Assembly (NCBI RefSeq): GCF_016741875.1
Contig: NZ_JAERRF010000001.1
Location: 372,001 to 436,000, forward strand
Direction of reading: 5' to 3'
Length of the DNA: 64,000 nt
From: Streptomyces coffeae
GTDB lineage: Bacteria > Actinomycetota > Actinomycetes > Streptomycetales > Streptomycetaceae
The position numbers and the translations under genes were made by a program. Positions 8,385 to 16,971 of the stretch are shown here, in pieces. The notes beneath the pieces are model-generated. The model saw nothing but the letters and a program-made list of their open reading frames with translations, was not told the DNA's origin and did not search any database. Position 1 is the first letter of the stretch. Each line of letters starts with the position of its first letter.

Positions 8385-9556
8385 GTCAACTCACGCTCCA
8401 GCTTTGTGGGGAAGCGGGTGGTGATCCGCGTTGCGCCGAGCCAGCCGCTCAGCCGCGCCGCCTCCGTCTCCAGCGCGGTCCGCCCCTCCCGGCCCACATC
8501 GGCGAAGAGCCGCCACACCACCTCGCCATCGCCGCGCTGGGTCCAGGCGCCGACGATCCGGCCGTTCCACCACACCGTGGGGCCGATGTTGCCGGTGCCG
8601 TCGAAGAGCGCGGGCACCTGCTCCGGGTCGAGGTACCAGTCGCGCATCCGCCAGCCCATGGCGGTCGGATCCAGGCTCGGCAGCAGCGCGGCCCACGGCT
8701 CGCACTCCGCCACCGGCTCCTCGTCCCCCTCCGCCACGAACCCCGGCCCCTCCGCCAACTCCACGGCCACCGCCCGGATGTCGGCCAGCGCCCGCCGGGT
8801 GTCGGTCACCGTCCATCCCGTCCACCACTTCAGATCGGCCTCGGTCGCGGGTCCGAAGGACCGCAGCCAGCGCCCCGCGATCTCCGCCTTCGCCTCGCGC
8901 ACCGGCAGCTCGGGCAGCGCCGCCGCCGGGGCCCACGGGAAGAGGCTGCTGTTCCAGGTGGCGCGCGGACGGCAGCGGCGCACCCGCCCGTCGGCGGCCA
9001 GCAGCCGCAGCAGCCGGCTGCCGACGCTCTGCTTCGCCTCGTACGGCTTCCCCGGCGACATCAGCATCGTCTCGCGCAGCGCGGGCACGTCCTGGGACAG
9101 CTCGGAGGTGGTGGCCTCGCCCCGTATCGCGAGCGCCGCCAGGACCTCCTTCTCGACCGTGGCCAGCCGCCCCTCGTCCCAGCCCGTCGCACGCTCCCGC
9201 AGATGCTTGACCAGTGTGGCGCGCTCGCGGACCGCGATGGCCCGCCCGGCGCCCGCGTACACCGCGGGGGCAAGACCGGCCGTCACCGCGAACATCGTGC
9301 GGCGCATACAGAGCAGCCGCACCAGCGACAGATCCTCGTAGAACGCCCGGTCCACCGCCTCCGGCCGGGGTTCGCGCAGCCGCGCGCACGCCGACAGATA
9401 GACGGTGGCCGGGTCGGTGGCGTGCAGGGCCACCACCGCGTCCGTCACCTCCTCGACGGTGGCCGCGCGCGTGGACGGCGCCAGCAGATGGCGCCGCCCG
9501 ACCCGGGCGCGGCGCTGTTCGTCGGAGATACGGCGGGAGGGGTGCGCATCGGTCAT
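8378..9556 (-). CDS. Winged-helix DNA-binding protein, HTH_42 (AlkZ/YcaQ-related) family
   Basis: A 392-residue protein of the winged-helix HTH_42 family, recognised by the N-terminal segment VVALHATDPATVYLSACAR, the LLCMRRTMFAV block, several winged-helix units and the C-terminal VWWNGRIVGAWTQR and RLSGWLGATRITTRFP segments. Known family members AlkZ and YcaQ/AlkX are DNA glycosylases that unhook crosslinks and need a Q-x-Q motif in the N-terminal segment. Here that position reads His45-Ala46-Thr47, so glycosylase activity cannot be assumed. I used the ATG at 9556, where homology begins; an ATG at 9586 adds ten residues. Neither has a clear ribosome-binding site, so a leaderless mRNA is possible. 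Confidence 0.8.
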   Translation of the reverse strand: MTDAHPSRRISDEQRRARVGRRHLLAPSTRAATVEEVTDAVVALHATDPATVYLSACARLREPRPEAVDRAFYEDLSLVRLLCMRRTMFAVTAGLAPAVYAGAGRAIAVRERATLVKHLRERATGWDEGRLATVEKEVLAALAIRGEATTSELSQDVPALRETMLMSPGKPYEAKQSVGSRLLRLLAADGRVRRCRPRATWNSSLFPWAPAAALPELPVREAKAEIAGRWLRSFGPATEADLKWWTGWTVTDTRRALADIRAVAVELAEGPGFVAEGDEEPVAECEPWAALLPSLDPTAMGWRMRDWYLDPEQVPALFDGTGNIGPTVWWNGRIVGAWTQRGDGEVVWRLFADVGREGRTALETEAARLSGWLGATRITTRFPTKLERELTR

Positions 9557-9667
9557 AGGGCCGACGGTAGAGCGCGTACCGGACATCTTCTGTCAGGTAT
9601 GGCGGCCGGGTACGGCGGCCGTGGCCGCGCCCGAAGATCGGCTTCGGACGTGAGGCAAGATGAGGCC

Positions 9668-11398
9668 ATGCGCAACTTCGGGGGCGAGGGTTACCTGATC
9701 GCGGGCCGGTACGAACTGGTGTCGCGACTCGGGCGCGGCGGCATGGGCACGGTATGGCGGGCGGTGGACCAACTGCTGGTCCGGGACGTCGCGGTCAAGG
9801 AACTGCATGTGGGCGACGAGGGGCTGTCGGCCCTGGACGCCCAGCTGCTCGGTGAGCGCACGCTGCGCGAGGCCCGTACGGTCGCCCAGATCAAGCACCC
9901 CAATGTGATCGTCCTGCACGATGTGGTCGAGGAGGACGAGCGCGCCTGGATCGTCATGGAGCTGGTCGACGGGGTCTCGCTCGCCGACCGGCTGGCCGCG
10001 CAGGGCCCGGTCGGCCCGCGCGAGGCGGGCGGGATCGTGCTGGCGCTGCTGGACGCGCTGCGCGCGGCGCACGCCCGCGGGGTGCTGCACCGGGACCTCA
10101 AGCCCGCCAATGTGCTGATGGAGTCGGGCACCGGGCGGGTGGTGCTGACGGACTTCGGGATCGCGCAGGTCTCGGGGGCCACGACGATCACCGAGACCGG
10201 TTCGTTCGTCGGGTCGCCCGAATACACCGCGCCGGAGCGGATGTCGGGGCGGCGGACCGGACCGGAGTCGGATCTGTGGTCGCTCGGGGTGCTGCTGTGC
10301 ACGCTGGTGAGCGGCCAGTCCCCGTTCCACCGCGACTCCCTGGCCGGGGTGCTGCACGCCGTGGTCTTCGACGAGATCGCGGTACCCGAGGCGGCCGGAG
10401 GGCTGAAGCCGGTCGTCGAGGGGCTGTTGCGGCGGGAGCCGGAGCAGCGGCTGAGTACGGAGGAGACCGCGCGGCTGCTGCGGGCGTACGTGGGGTCGGC
10501 GGACACCCCGGAGATGCCGCTGCCGCGGACCGAGCCCCGGCCGGGCCGGGCGCTGGTACCGGAAACCGCACCGGGCCCCGTCCCGGGGCCGGATTCCGGG
10601 GCCGTACCGGTCGGCGCGGCCACCGGGGCAGCGTCCGGAACAGCCGGAAAGCCTGGAAAGCCTGAAGAGTCGGGAGAGTCCGGAAAGGCCGGAACGTCTG
10701 GCCGCGGGGGCCGGTTCCCCGGCGGCCGCAAGGCCGTTGTGGCGGTCGCCGCCGTCCTTGCGCTGGCCGGGGCGGGCGCGGGCGCGGTGGCGCTGCTGAA
10801 CAACGGCGGCGACGACAAGCGGGCGAGCGGCACTTCGAGCCACACCAGCGACAACGGCCACAACACCGACAACGGCCGCAATGACGGCGGGAAGAACTCG
10901 CGCCCCTCGCGCACCCCGGAGCCCAGCGCACCCCCGTCCGATGCCATCCCCGAGGGCTATGAGCGGGTGAAGGATCCGCTCGGCTTCTCGCTCGCCGTAC
11001 CCGAGGGATACAGCCGCTCCGTCGAGCGCGACCGGATCTACTACTACTCCCCGGGCAAGGAGTTCCGGATCGGTGTGCAGATCCAGCAGCAGGACCCCAA
11101 GGGACCGCTGGGGCTGAGCCGGCAGGCGGACGCCAAGGGGCCTTCGGACTACCCGGGCTACCGCAGCGGCCAGGTCATCGAGACCACCCATCGAGGACGG
11201 CCCGCCGCCCTCTGGGCGTTCATCTGGAACGGTTCCGCGGACGACGGCGGCTCGCGGCAGACGTTCGATCTGAGCTGGGACGAGAACAGCGACATGGTCG
11301 ATCTCTGGCTTTCTGCCCCGGTGGCGCAAAAAGGCGTGGGAAAGCGGCATTTCGATACCGCTGTCCGCACATTCACCCGTTCCGGTACAGCGAACTGA
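9668..11398 (+). CDS. Membrane Ser/Thr protein kinase 1 (Hanks type)
   Basis: A 576-residue kinase. Residues 14-275 form a complete Hanks kinase domain: glycine loop GRGGMGTV (22-29), catalytic Lys44 in VAVKEL, catalytic HRDLKPANV with Asp143, and DFG at 162-164. A Pro/Gly-rich linker follows, then one transmembrane segment (about 355-377) and an extracytoplasmic region of about 195 residues without PASTA repeats. That region starts with IPEGYERVKDPLGFSLAVPEGY and resembles the equivalent parts of the next kinase and the one at 26705. The ATG at 9668 precedes the kinase domain directly; the longer open frame upstream is spurious. The kinase and its neighbour form a tandem pair. Confidence 0.93.
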   Translation: MRNFGGEGYLIAGRYELVSRLGRGGMGTVWRAVDQLLVRDVAVKELHVGDEGLSALDAQLLGERTLREARTVAQIKHPNVIVLHDVVEEDERAWIVMELVDGVSLADRLAAQGPVGPREAGGIVLALLDALRAAHARGVLHRDLKPANVLMESGTGRVVLTDFGIAQVSGATTITETGSFVGSPEYTAPERMSGRRTGPESDLWSLGVLLCTLVSGQSPFHRDSLAGVLHAVVFDEIAVPEAAGGLKPVVEGLLRREPEQRLSTEETARLLRAYVGSADTPEMPLPRTEPRPGRALVPETAPGPVPGPDSGAVPVGAATGAASGTAGKPGKPEESGESGKAGTSGRGGRFPGGRKAVVAVAAVLALAGAGAGAVALLNNGGDDKRASGTSSHTSDNGHNTDNGRNDGGKNSRPSRTPEPSAPPSDAIPEGYERVKDPLGFSLAVPEGYSRSVERDRIYYYSPGKEFRIGVQIQQQDPKGPLGLSRQADAKGPSDYPGYRSGQVIETTHRGRPAALWAFIWNGSADDGGSRQTFDLSWDENSDMVDLWLSAPVAQKGVGKRHFDTAVRTFTRSGTAN

Positions 11399-11486
11399 GC
11401 CCCGCCGCAACGGCTTTGTCACGAGCGTTCCGCAGGACCCGGGGGCCGGTGGCGGATTCCGCCGCCGGACCGGTAAAGATTGAGCC

Positions 11487-13238
11487 ATGACGAACGACGG
11501 GGGATGGGCGAACGAGCCCACCAGCTACGCTCTGCGGCCGCCGGACGCCCCGGAGGCGCCTCCCCAGGGAGCGCAGCCGCCGGTGAGCCCCTATGAGCCG
11601 ACCCAGCTCGCGGCGCAGCGGCCGCCCGCCGCCCGGTCCTCGGACCCGGACGTCGGGCGGGTCGTCGGCGAGCGCTACCGGCTGGTCTCCCGGCTCGGCC
11701 ACGGCGGGATGGGCACCGTCTGGCGTGCTCAGGACCAGGTCATGGATCGCGAGGTGGCGGTCAAGGAGCCGCGGGTCCCGGACCATCTCCCGGACAGCGA
11801 GCGGCAGACGGTCTATCGGCGGATGGAGCGCGAGGCGCGCGCCGCCGCCCGGATCGACCACCCCTCCGTCGTCACCGTCCACGATGTCGTGGTCGAGGAG
11901 GGGCGGCCCTGGATCGTGATGGAGCTGGTGAGCGGGCAGTCGCTGGGCGACCGGCTGGCCGAGGGCACGCTCGATCCGCGCGAGGCGGCCCGGATCGGTC
12001 TCGCCGTGCTCGGCGCGCTGTCCGCCGCCCATGACGCCGGGGTGCTGCACCGCGACGTCAAACCGGACAATGTGCTGCTCGGCCGGGACGACCGGGTGGT
12101 GCTCACCGACTTCGGTATCGCCCAGATCGAGGGCGAGCAGGGGCTCACGGAGACCGGTGGTTTTGTCGGCTCGCCCGAATTCATCGCGCCCGAGCGGGTG
12201 CTGGGTCAGCGGCCCGGTCCCGAGTCGGACCTGTGGTCGCTGGGTGTGGTGCTGTACACGGCGGTCGAGGGTATGTCCCCGTTCCGCCGCAGCCACTCCC
12301 CGTCCACCCTCCAGGCCGTGTTGCAGGCCGAACCGCAGACGCCCGCGCGTGCCGTGGGCCCGCTGGGCGACATCATCATGCGGATGCTGCGCAAGGACAC
12401 CTCGGCACGTCCGTCCGCCCAGGAGATCCGGCAGGCGCTCGAGACCGCGGCCCGTCCGCCGCGGCACACGCCGACCGTCTCCGCGGCCGGTGCGCCCACG
12501 ATGGCCGCGAGCGGCGTTCCGACGATGGCCGTCGGCGCGGGATTCGGCGCGGCGCCGTCCGCGGTACCGGAGCCCTCCGGCAGCCGCTTCGTCCCGCCCA
12601 TCCTGCACAAGAACCGCAAGGCCCAGCTGGGTCTGGGCGCGCTGGTGCTGGTGGTGGCCGCCACCCTGGTGCTGGTGCTCGCGAAGCCGTTCGCGAGCGA
12701 GAGCCCGCTGCCGTCCGGCTGGACCGTGCGCGAGGAGCGCGATGTGGTCGGGGCGTCCCTGGCGGTGCCGGAGAACTACAAGCGGGTGCAGGACGACGAC
12801 ACCGCGGCCGCTCCCGAGGTCCGGTTCAAGGACCCCAGCGGTGTCTACACGATCAGGCTGAGGGCGTTGGCGAGCGACACACAGCGCAAGGTCACCACGA
12901 CGGACAAGGTGGCCGCCCAGATCATCGCGTTCAACAAGAGCGGCGCTCTGTCGGAGATGGAGGAGCCCAAGGTCTCCAAGACCAGGGCGACCCGCCAGCA
13001 GGGCGACCCCGCCGCGGACTTCGAGACCACCTACTTCGAGCCCGGCACCAGCAGTGACGACGTCCGGATCCCGTATATGGACCGGGATCATGTCTTCGTC
13101 GTCACGAACAAGATCGCCTGGCAGCTGACGGTGACCATGCCCGCCGAGGGCGATGCCCGTAAGACCGGCGACGAGATGTACAAGGACATCCTCGAGAACT
13201 TCAAGATCAACAAGAAGTTCCGGCTCGACACGGACTGA
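11487..13238 (+). CDS. Membrane Ser/Thr protein kinase 2 (Hanks type)
   Basis: A 583-residue kinase with a 58-residue Pro-rich N-terminal extension, a kinase domain at about 64-322 (GHGGMGTV loop, Lys93 in VAVKEP, HRDVKPDNV with Asp190, DFG at 208-210), a Thr/Ala-rich linker that could be autophosphorylated, a transmembrane helix at about 379-399 and an extracytoplasmic C-terminal region of about 180 residues. The latter has the SLAVPENYKRV motif matching the SLAVPEGY of kinase 1. It lies 88 bases after kinase 1 in the same direction, so the two may be cotranscribed and arose by duplication. A strong terminator follows. Substrates are unknown. Confidence 0.93.
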   Translation: MTNDGGWANEPTSYALRPPDAPEAPPQGAQPPVSPYEPTQLAAQRPPAARSSDPDVGRVVGERYRLVSRLGHGGMGTVWRAQDQVMDREVAVKEPRVPDHLPDSERQTVYRRMEREARAAARIDHPSVVTVHDVVVEEGRPWIVMELVSGQSLGDRLAEGTLDPREAARIGLAVLGALSAAHDAGVLHRDVKPDNVLLGRDDRVVLTDFGIAQIEGEQGLTETGGFVGSPEFIAPERVLGQRPGPESDLWSLGVVLYTAVEGMSPFRRSHSPSTLQAVLQAEPQTPARAVGPLGDIIMRMLRKDTSARPSAQEIRQALETAARPPRHTPTVSAAGAPTMAASGVPTMAVGAGFGAAPSAVPEPSGSRFVPPILHKNRKAQLGLGALVLVVAATLVLVLAKPFASESPLPSGWTVREERDVVGASLAVPENYKRVQDDDTAAAPEVRFKDPSGVYTIRLRALASDTQRKVTTTDKVAAQIIAFNKSGALSEMEEPKVSKTRATRQQGDPAADFETTYFEPGTSSDDVRIPYMDRDHVFVVTNKIAWQLTVTMPAEGDARKTGDEMYKDILENFKINKKFRLDTD

Positions 13239-13255
13239 GCCGTCGGCCGCCTTGT

Positions 13256-13298
13256 GAACACACGTCGCGCCAGCAATCGCTGGCGCGATTGTGTGTGA
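13256..13298 (+). terminator. Strong terminator after the kinase pair
   Basis: CGCGCCAGC (13266-13274) pairs perfectly with GCTGGCGCG (13279-13287) around an AATC loop, and the stem extends outward with ACACAC against GTGTGT. It starts 18 bases after the kinase stop. Confidence 0.8.
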
Positions 13299-13359
13299 CC
13301 GGTGAAGGCGAGTTACCGACGGGTACCCAAACCGGCCGCGGCCGCCTACTCTCTGCCGC

Positions 13360-14997
13360 ATGACGGAGACGCAGGACAGCGCACGCGCACAGAGCGGCAC
13401 CAGCACCGCCCCCGCCGACGGCAATCCGGTCGCGGCCCCGGGCACCCGCACCGCAGCCGATGTCGTCACCCCCGAGCTGGTCGCCCGGCTCGCCAAGGGC
13501 GTCGTGGGCAGCGGCAGCACCGTCAACCACACGCCGTTCACCGGCGAGGTCCTCGCCGCCGAGCTGCCCGAGTCCACTCCGGAAGACGTCGCCACCGCCT
13601 TCGCCCGGGCCCGTGAGGCCCAGCGGGCCTGGGCGGCCCTGCCCGTCCGCCGCCGCGCCGCCGTCCTCCTCCGCTTCCACGATCTGCTGCTGCACCGGCA
13701 GTCGGAGATCCTGGACCTCATCCAGCTGGAGACCGGCAAGACCCGGCTGCACGCCCATGAGGAGATCCAGGGCGTGGTGCTGGCCGCCCGCCACTACGGC
13801 CGCAAGGCCCCCAGCTATCTGCGGCCCAAGGCCCGCGTGGGCGTCGTCCCCACGCTGACCAAGGTCACCGAACTGCGCCAGCCGCGCGGGGTCGTGGGCC
13901 AGATCGTGCCCTGGAACTATCCGCTGGAGCTGTCCGTCGGCGACGCGATACCCGCCTTCGTCTCCGGCAACGCGGTCGTGATGAAGCCCGACACCGAGAC
14001 CTCGCTGACCGCACTGTGGGCGCGGGAGCTGATGCTCGAGGCCGGAATGCCCGCCGGGGTGTGGCAGGTCGTGATCGGCGAGGGACCGGTGGTCGGCCCC
14101 GCGGTCGTCGAGCACGCCGACTACGTCTCGTTCACCGGCTCCACCCGCACCGGCCGCGGGGTGGCCCAGGCCGCCGCGGCGCGTCTGGTGGGCTGCTCCC
14201 TCGAACTCGGCGGCAAGAACGCCATGCTGGTGCTGCGCGACGCCGACATCGAGAAGGCGGCCGAGGGCGCGGTGCGCGCCTGCTTCGCCTCCGCCGGGCA
14301 GCTGTGCATCTCCATCGAGCGGCTGTACGTCCACGAGTCGATCGCGGACGCCTTCCTGGAGCGGTTCGCCGCCCGCACCAAGGCGATGCGGCTGGGCAAG
14401 GCCCTCGGCTACGGCGCCGAGATGGGCTCGCTCGTCTCCGACCGCCAGCTGGACACCGTCACCCGCCATGTGGAAGAGGCGGTCGTCAAGGGCGCCACGG
14501 TCGTCGCGGGCGGCCGTCCCCGGCCCGATATCGGCCCCTACTTCTACGAGCCCACGATCCTCGACGGTGTGGAGCCGCCGATGGCCGTGTGCACCGAGGA
14601 GACCTTCGGCCCGGTCGTCTCGATCTACCGTTTCACCGACGAGGACGACGTCGTCGAGCGCGCCAACGCCACCCCCTACGGGCTCAACGCGAGCGTCTGG
14701 ACCAAGGACGGCGGGCGCGGCCGGGCCGTCGCCGCCCGGCTGCGCGCCGGTACGGTCAACGTCAACGAGGCGTACGGCGCCGCCTACGGCAGTGTCAACG
14801 CCCCCATGGGCGGCATGGGCGACTCCGGGCTCGGCCGCCGGCACGGCTCGGAGGGCATCCTCAAGTTCACCGAGGCGCAGACGGTCGCTCACCAGCGGCT
14901 GATGCCACTGGGCCCGTCCTTCGGGATGACGGATGAGAAGTACGCGGCCTTCATGACCCGCAGCCTGCGCGCGATGAAGGCACTGCGCCTGCGCTGA
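13360..14997 (+). CDS. gabD2: Succinate-semialdehyde dehydrogenase-type aldehyde dehydrogenase
   Basis: A 545-residue member of the aldehyde dehydrogenase superfamily, closest by recognition to actinobacterial GabD2, which oxidises succinate semialdehyde to succinate with NADP. Visible catalytic elements are Asn186 in VPWNYPLE, the cofactor loop FTGSTRTGR, general base Glu282 in LELGGKNAM and nucleophile Cys316 in SAGQLCISIE. The first 45 residues are a low-complexity extension. The ATG at 13360 follows a moderately good GC-rich leader. The GMC oxidoreductase gene begins 28 bases after the stop in the same direction, so the two probably form an operon and could act on successive alcohol and aldehyde intermediates; that pairing is inferred. 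The exact substrate is uncertain. Confidence 0.85.
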   Translation: MTETQDSARAQSGTSTAPADGNPVAAPGTRTAADVVTPELVARLAKGVVGSGSTVNHTPFTGEVLAAELPESTPEDVATAFARAREAQRAWAALPVRRRAAVLLRFHDLLLHRQSEILDLIQLETGKTRLHAHEEIQGVVLAARHYGRKAPSYLRPKARVGVVPTLTKVTELRQPRGVVGQIVPWNYPLELSVGDAIPAFVSGNAVVMKPDTETSLTALWARELMLEAGMPAGVWQVVIGEGPVVGPAVVEHADYVSFTGSTRTGRGVAQAAAARLVGCSLELGGKNAMLVLRDADIEKAAEGAVRACFASAGQLCISIERLYVHESIADAFLERFAARTKAMRLGKALGYGAEMGSLVSDRQLDTVTRHVEEAVVKGATVVAGGRPRPDIGPYFYEPTILDGVEPPMAVCTEETFGPVVSIYRFTDEDDVVERANATPYGLNASVWTKDGGRGRAVAARLRAGTVNVNEAYGAAYGSVNAPMGGMGDSGLGRRHGSEGILKFTEAQTVAHQRLMPLGPSFGMTDEKYAAFMTRSLRAMKALRLR

Positions 14998-15024
14998 CCA
15001 GCACGTATCGACCGGAGGTACCCG

Positions 15025-16887
15025 TTGTCAGGGGACAAGTCCGCCCACCACCAGGAGCACGGCGACAGCACCGGCTCCGCCACCGACGCCACCGACGACG
15101 CCGGTTACGACTACGACGTCATCGTCATCGGCTCGGGCTTCGGCGGTTCGGTGTCGGCCCTCCGGCTGGCCGAGAAGGGATACCGCGTCGGTGTCCTGGA
15201 GGCGGGCCGCCGCTTCACCCGCGAGACCCTGCCCAAGAACTCCTGGGACCTCCGCAACTATCTGTGGGCCCCGGCCCTCGGACTGTTCGGCATCCAGCGC
15301 ATCCATGTGCTCGGCAAGGTGATGGTGCTCGCGGGCGCCGGGGTCGGCGGCGGTTCGCTCAACTACGCCAACACCCTGTACGTACCGCCCGCGCCGTTCT
15401 TCGAGGACCCGCAGTGGGGGCATATCACCGACTGGCAGGACGAACTGCGGCCCTACTACGACCAGGCGCGGCGGATGCTCGGGGTGCGGCTCAACCCGAC
15501 GCTCACCCCGTCCGACGTCCATCTGAAGTCCGCGGCCGGGAAGATGGGCGTGGCGGACAGCTTCCACATGGCCCCGGTCGGCGTCTTCTTCGGGGACGGC
15601 CAGGACGCCGACGGCTCCGCCGCCGCGCAGGCCGCGCCGGGCGAGACGGTGGCCGATCCGTACTTCGGCGGCGCGGGCCCGGAGCGCACGGCGTGCACCG
15701 AATGCGGTGAGTGCATGACCGGCTGCCGCCACGGCGCCAAGAACACCCTCAACGAGAACTACCTCTATCTCGCCGAGAAGGCAGGTGCGGTCGTCCACCC
15801 CATGACCACGGTCGTGGCCGTGAGCGACGATCCGCACGGCGGCCACCGCGTCACCACCGTGCCCACCGACAACCGGCGCAAGGGCAAGCCCACCGCGCTG
15901 CGCGCCCGTTACGTGGTGCTCGCCGCGGGCACCTACGGCACCCAGACCCTGCTGCACACCATGCGGGACAAGGGGCTGCTGCCCCGGCTCTCCGAACGGC
16001 TCGGTTTCCTCACCCGCACCAACTCCGAGGCCCTGGTGGGCGCCCAGACCACCGACCGCCGCTACCGCGCCAAGAATCCGGCGGAGAAGAAGGCCGAGTT
16101 CAGCCGCGGGGTGGCGATCACCTCGTCGATCCACCCCAACGAGACCACCCATATCGAGCCGGTCCGCTACGGCAAGGGCTCCAACGCGATGGGCCTGATG
16201 TCCATCCTCCAGATCCCCAACGGCGGCCGGGTGCCGCGCTGGCTCCAGTTCCTCGGCGCCAATCTGAAGCACCCCACGATGGCGGTGCGTTCGCTGTCCA
16301 ACCGGCGCTGGTCCGAGCGGACCATCATCGGCCTGGTCATGCAGACCCATGACAACTCGCTGACCACGTACCGCAAGTCCAAGGGGCTCGGGAAGGGACT
16401 GCTGACCGCCCGGCAGGGTCACGGTGAGCCCAACCCGGACTACATCCCCGAGGGCGCGGAGGCGGCCCGCCATCTCGCCGAGTCGATCAACGGCTTCGCG
16501 GGCAGCAATGTCGGGGAGCTGATGGGCACCCCGCTGACCGCGCACTTCCTCGGCGGCTGCCCGATCGGTGAGGACGCCGAGCACGGGGTGATCGACCCGT
16601 ACCACCGGCTGTACGGACACCCGGGCATCCATGTCGTCGACGGCGCCGCGGTCTCGGCGAACCTCGGCGTCAACCCGTCGCTGACCATCACGGCGCAGGC
16701 CGAGCGGGCCATGTCGCTGTGGCCGAACAAGGGCGAGGCGGATCCGCGCCCCGCCCAGGGCGAGCCGTACCAGCGGCTGTCGCCCGTCGAGCCCACCGCT
16801 CCGGCGGTTCCGGCGGACGCGTTCGGGGCGCTGAAGCTGCCCCTGCTTCCGGTGCCCGTGGTACCCCCGGCCACGCCCGGGAGCTGA
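15025..16887 (+). CDS. FAD-dependent GMC-family oxidoreductase, ChoD-like
   Basis: A 620-residue flavoprotein. The FAD-binding Rossmann motif is IVIGSGFGGSVSALRLAE (about residues 33-50), and GAGVGGGSLNYANTLY (104-119) and the C-terminal HVVDGAAVSANLGVNPSLT are GMC/cholesterol-oxidase signatures. Residues 224-234 carry a four-cysteine motif, CTECGECMTGC followed by RHGAKN, which resembles an iron-sulfur or zinc knuckle and also occurs in the mycobacterial ChoD group. The start is TTG with a GGAGGT site 5 bases upstream. In mycobacteria choD lies close to guaB, and here the gene is a few kb from guaA, so the association is old. Cholesterol itself is not established as substrate. Confidence 0.85.
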   Translation: MSGDKSAHHQEHGDSTGSATDATDDAGYDYDVIVIGSGFGGSVSALRLAEKGYRVGVLEAGRRFTRETLPKNSWDLRNYLWAPALGLFGIQRIHVLGKVMVLAGAGVGGGSLNYANTLYVPPAPFFEDPQWGHITDWQDELRPYYDQARRMLGVRLNPTLTPSDVHLKSAAGKMGVADSFHMAPVGVFFGDGQDADGSAAAQAAPGETVADPYFGGAGPERTACTECGECMTGCRHGAKNTLNENYLYLAEKAGAVVHPMTTVVAVSDDPHGGHRVTTVPTDNRRKGKPTALRARYVVLAAGTYGTQTLLHTMRDKGLLPRLSERLGFLTRTNSEALVGAQTTDRRYRAKNPAEKKAEFSRGVAITSSIHPNETTHIEPVRYGKGSNAMGLMSILQIPNGGRVPRWLQFLGANLKHPTMAVRSLSNRRWSERTIIGLVMQTHDNSLTTYRKSKGLGKGLLTARQGHGEPNPDYIPEGAEAARHLAESINGFAGSNVGELMGTPLTAHFLGGCPIGEDAEHGVIDPYHRLYGHPGIHVVDGAAVSANLGVNPSLTITAQAERAMSLWPNKGEADPRPAQGEPYQRLSPVEPTAPAVPADAFGALKLPLLPVPVVPPATPGS

Positions 16888-16903
16888 CGTCCGCGACGGC
16901 GAA

Positions 16904-16933
16904 GGGGCCGCCCCCGACGGTGGGGGCGGCCCC
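16904..16933. terminator. Bidirectional terminator between convergent genes
   Basis: GGGGCCGCCCCC (16904-16915) and GGGGGCGGCCCC (16922-16933) form a perfect 12-bp stem with a six-base loop, between the GMC oxidoreductase stop and the stop of the convergent surface-protein gene. Confidence 0.85.
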
Positions 16934-16971
16934 TCGCTGCGGCTGTTGCCTGCGCGTCGGCCCGGTGGCCG

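Noticed and set aside
8171..9667. Upstream extension of the first kinase gene to 8171
   Set aside because: It reads antisense through the winged-helix gene and the intergenic repeat; the kinase domain starts a few residues after ATG 9668.
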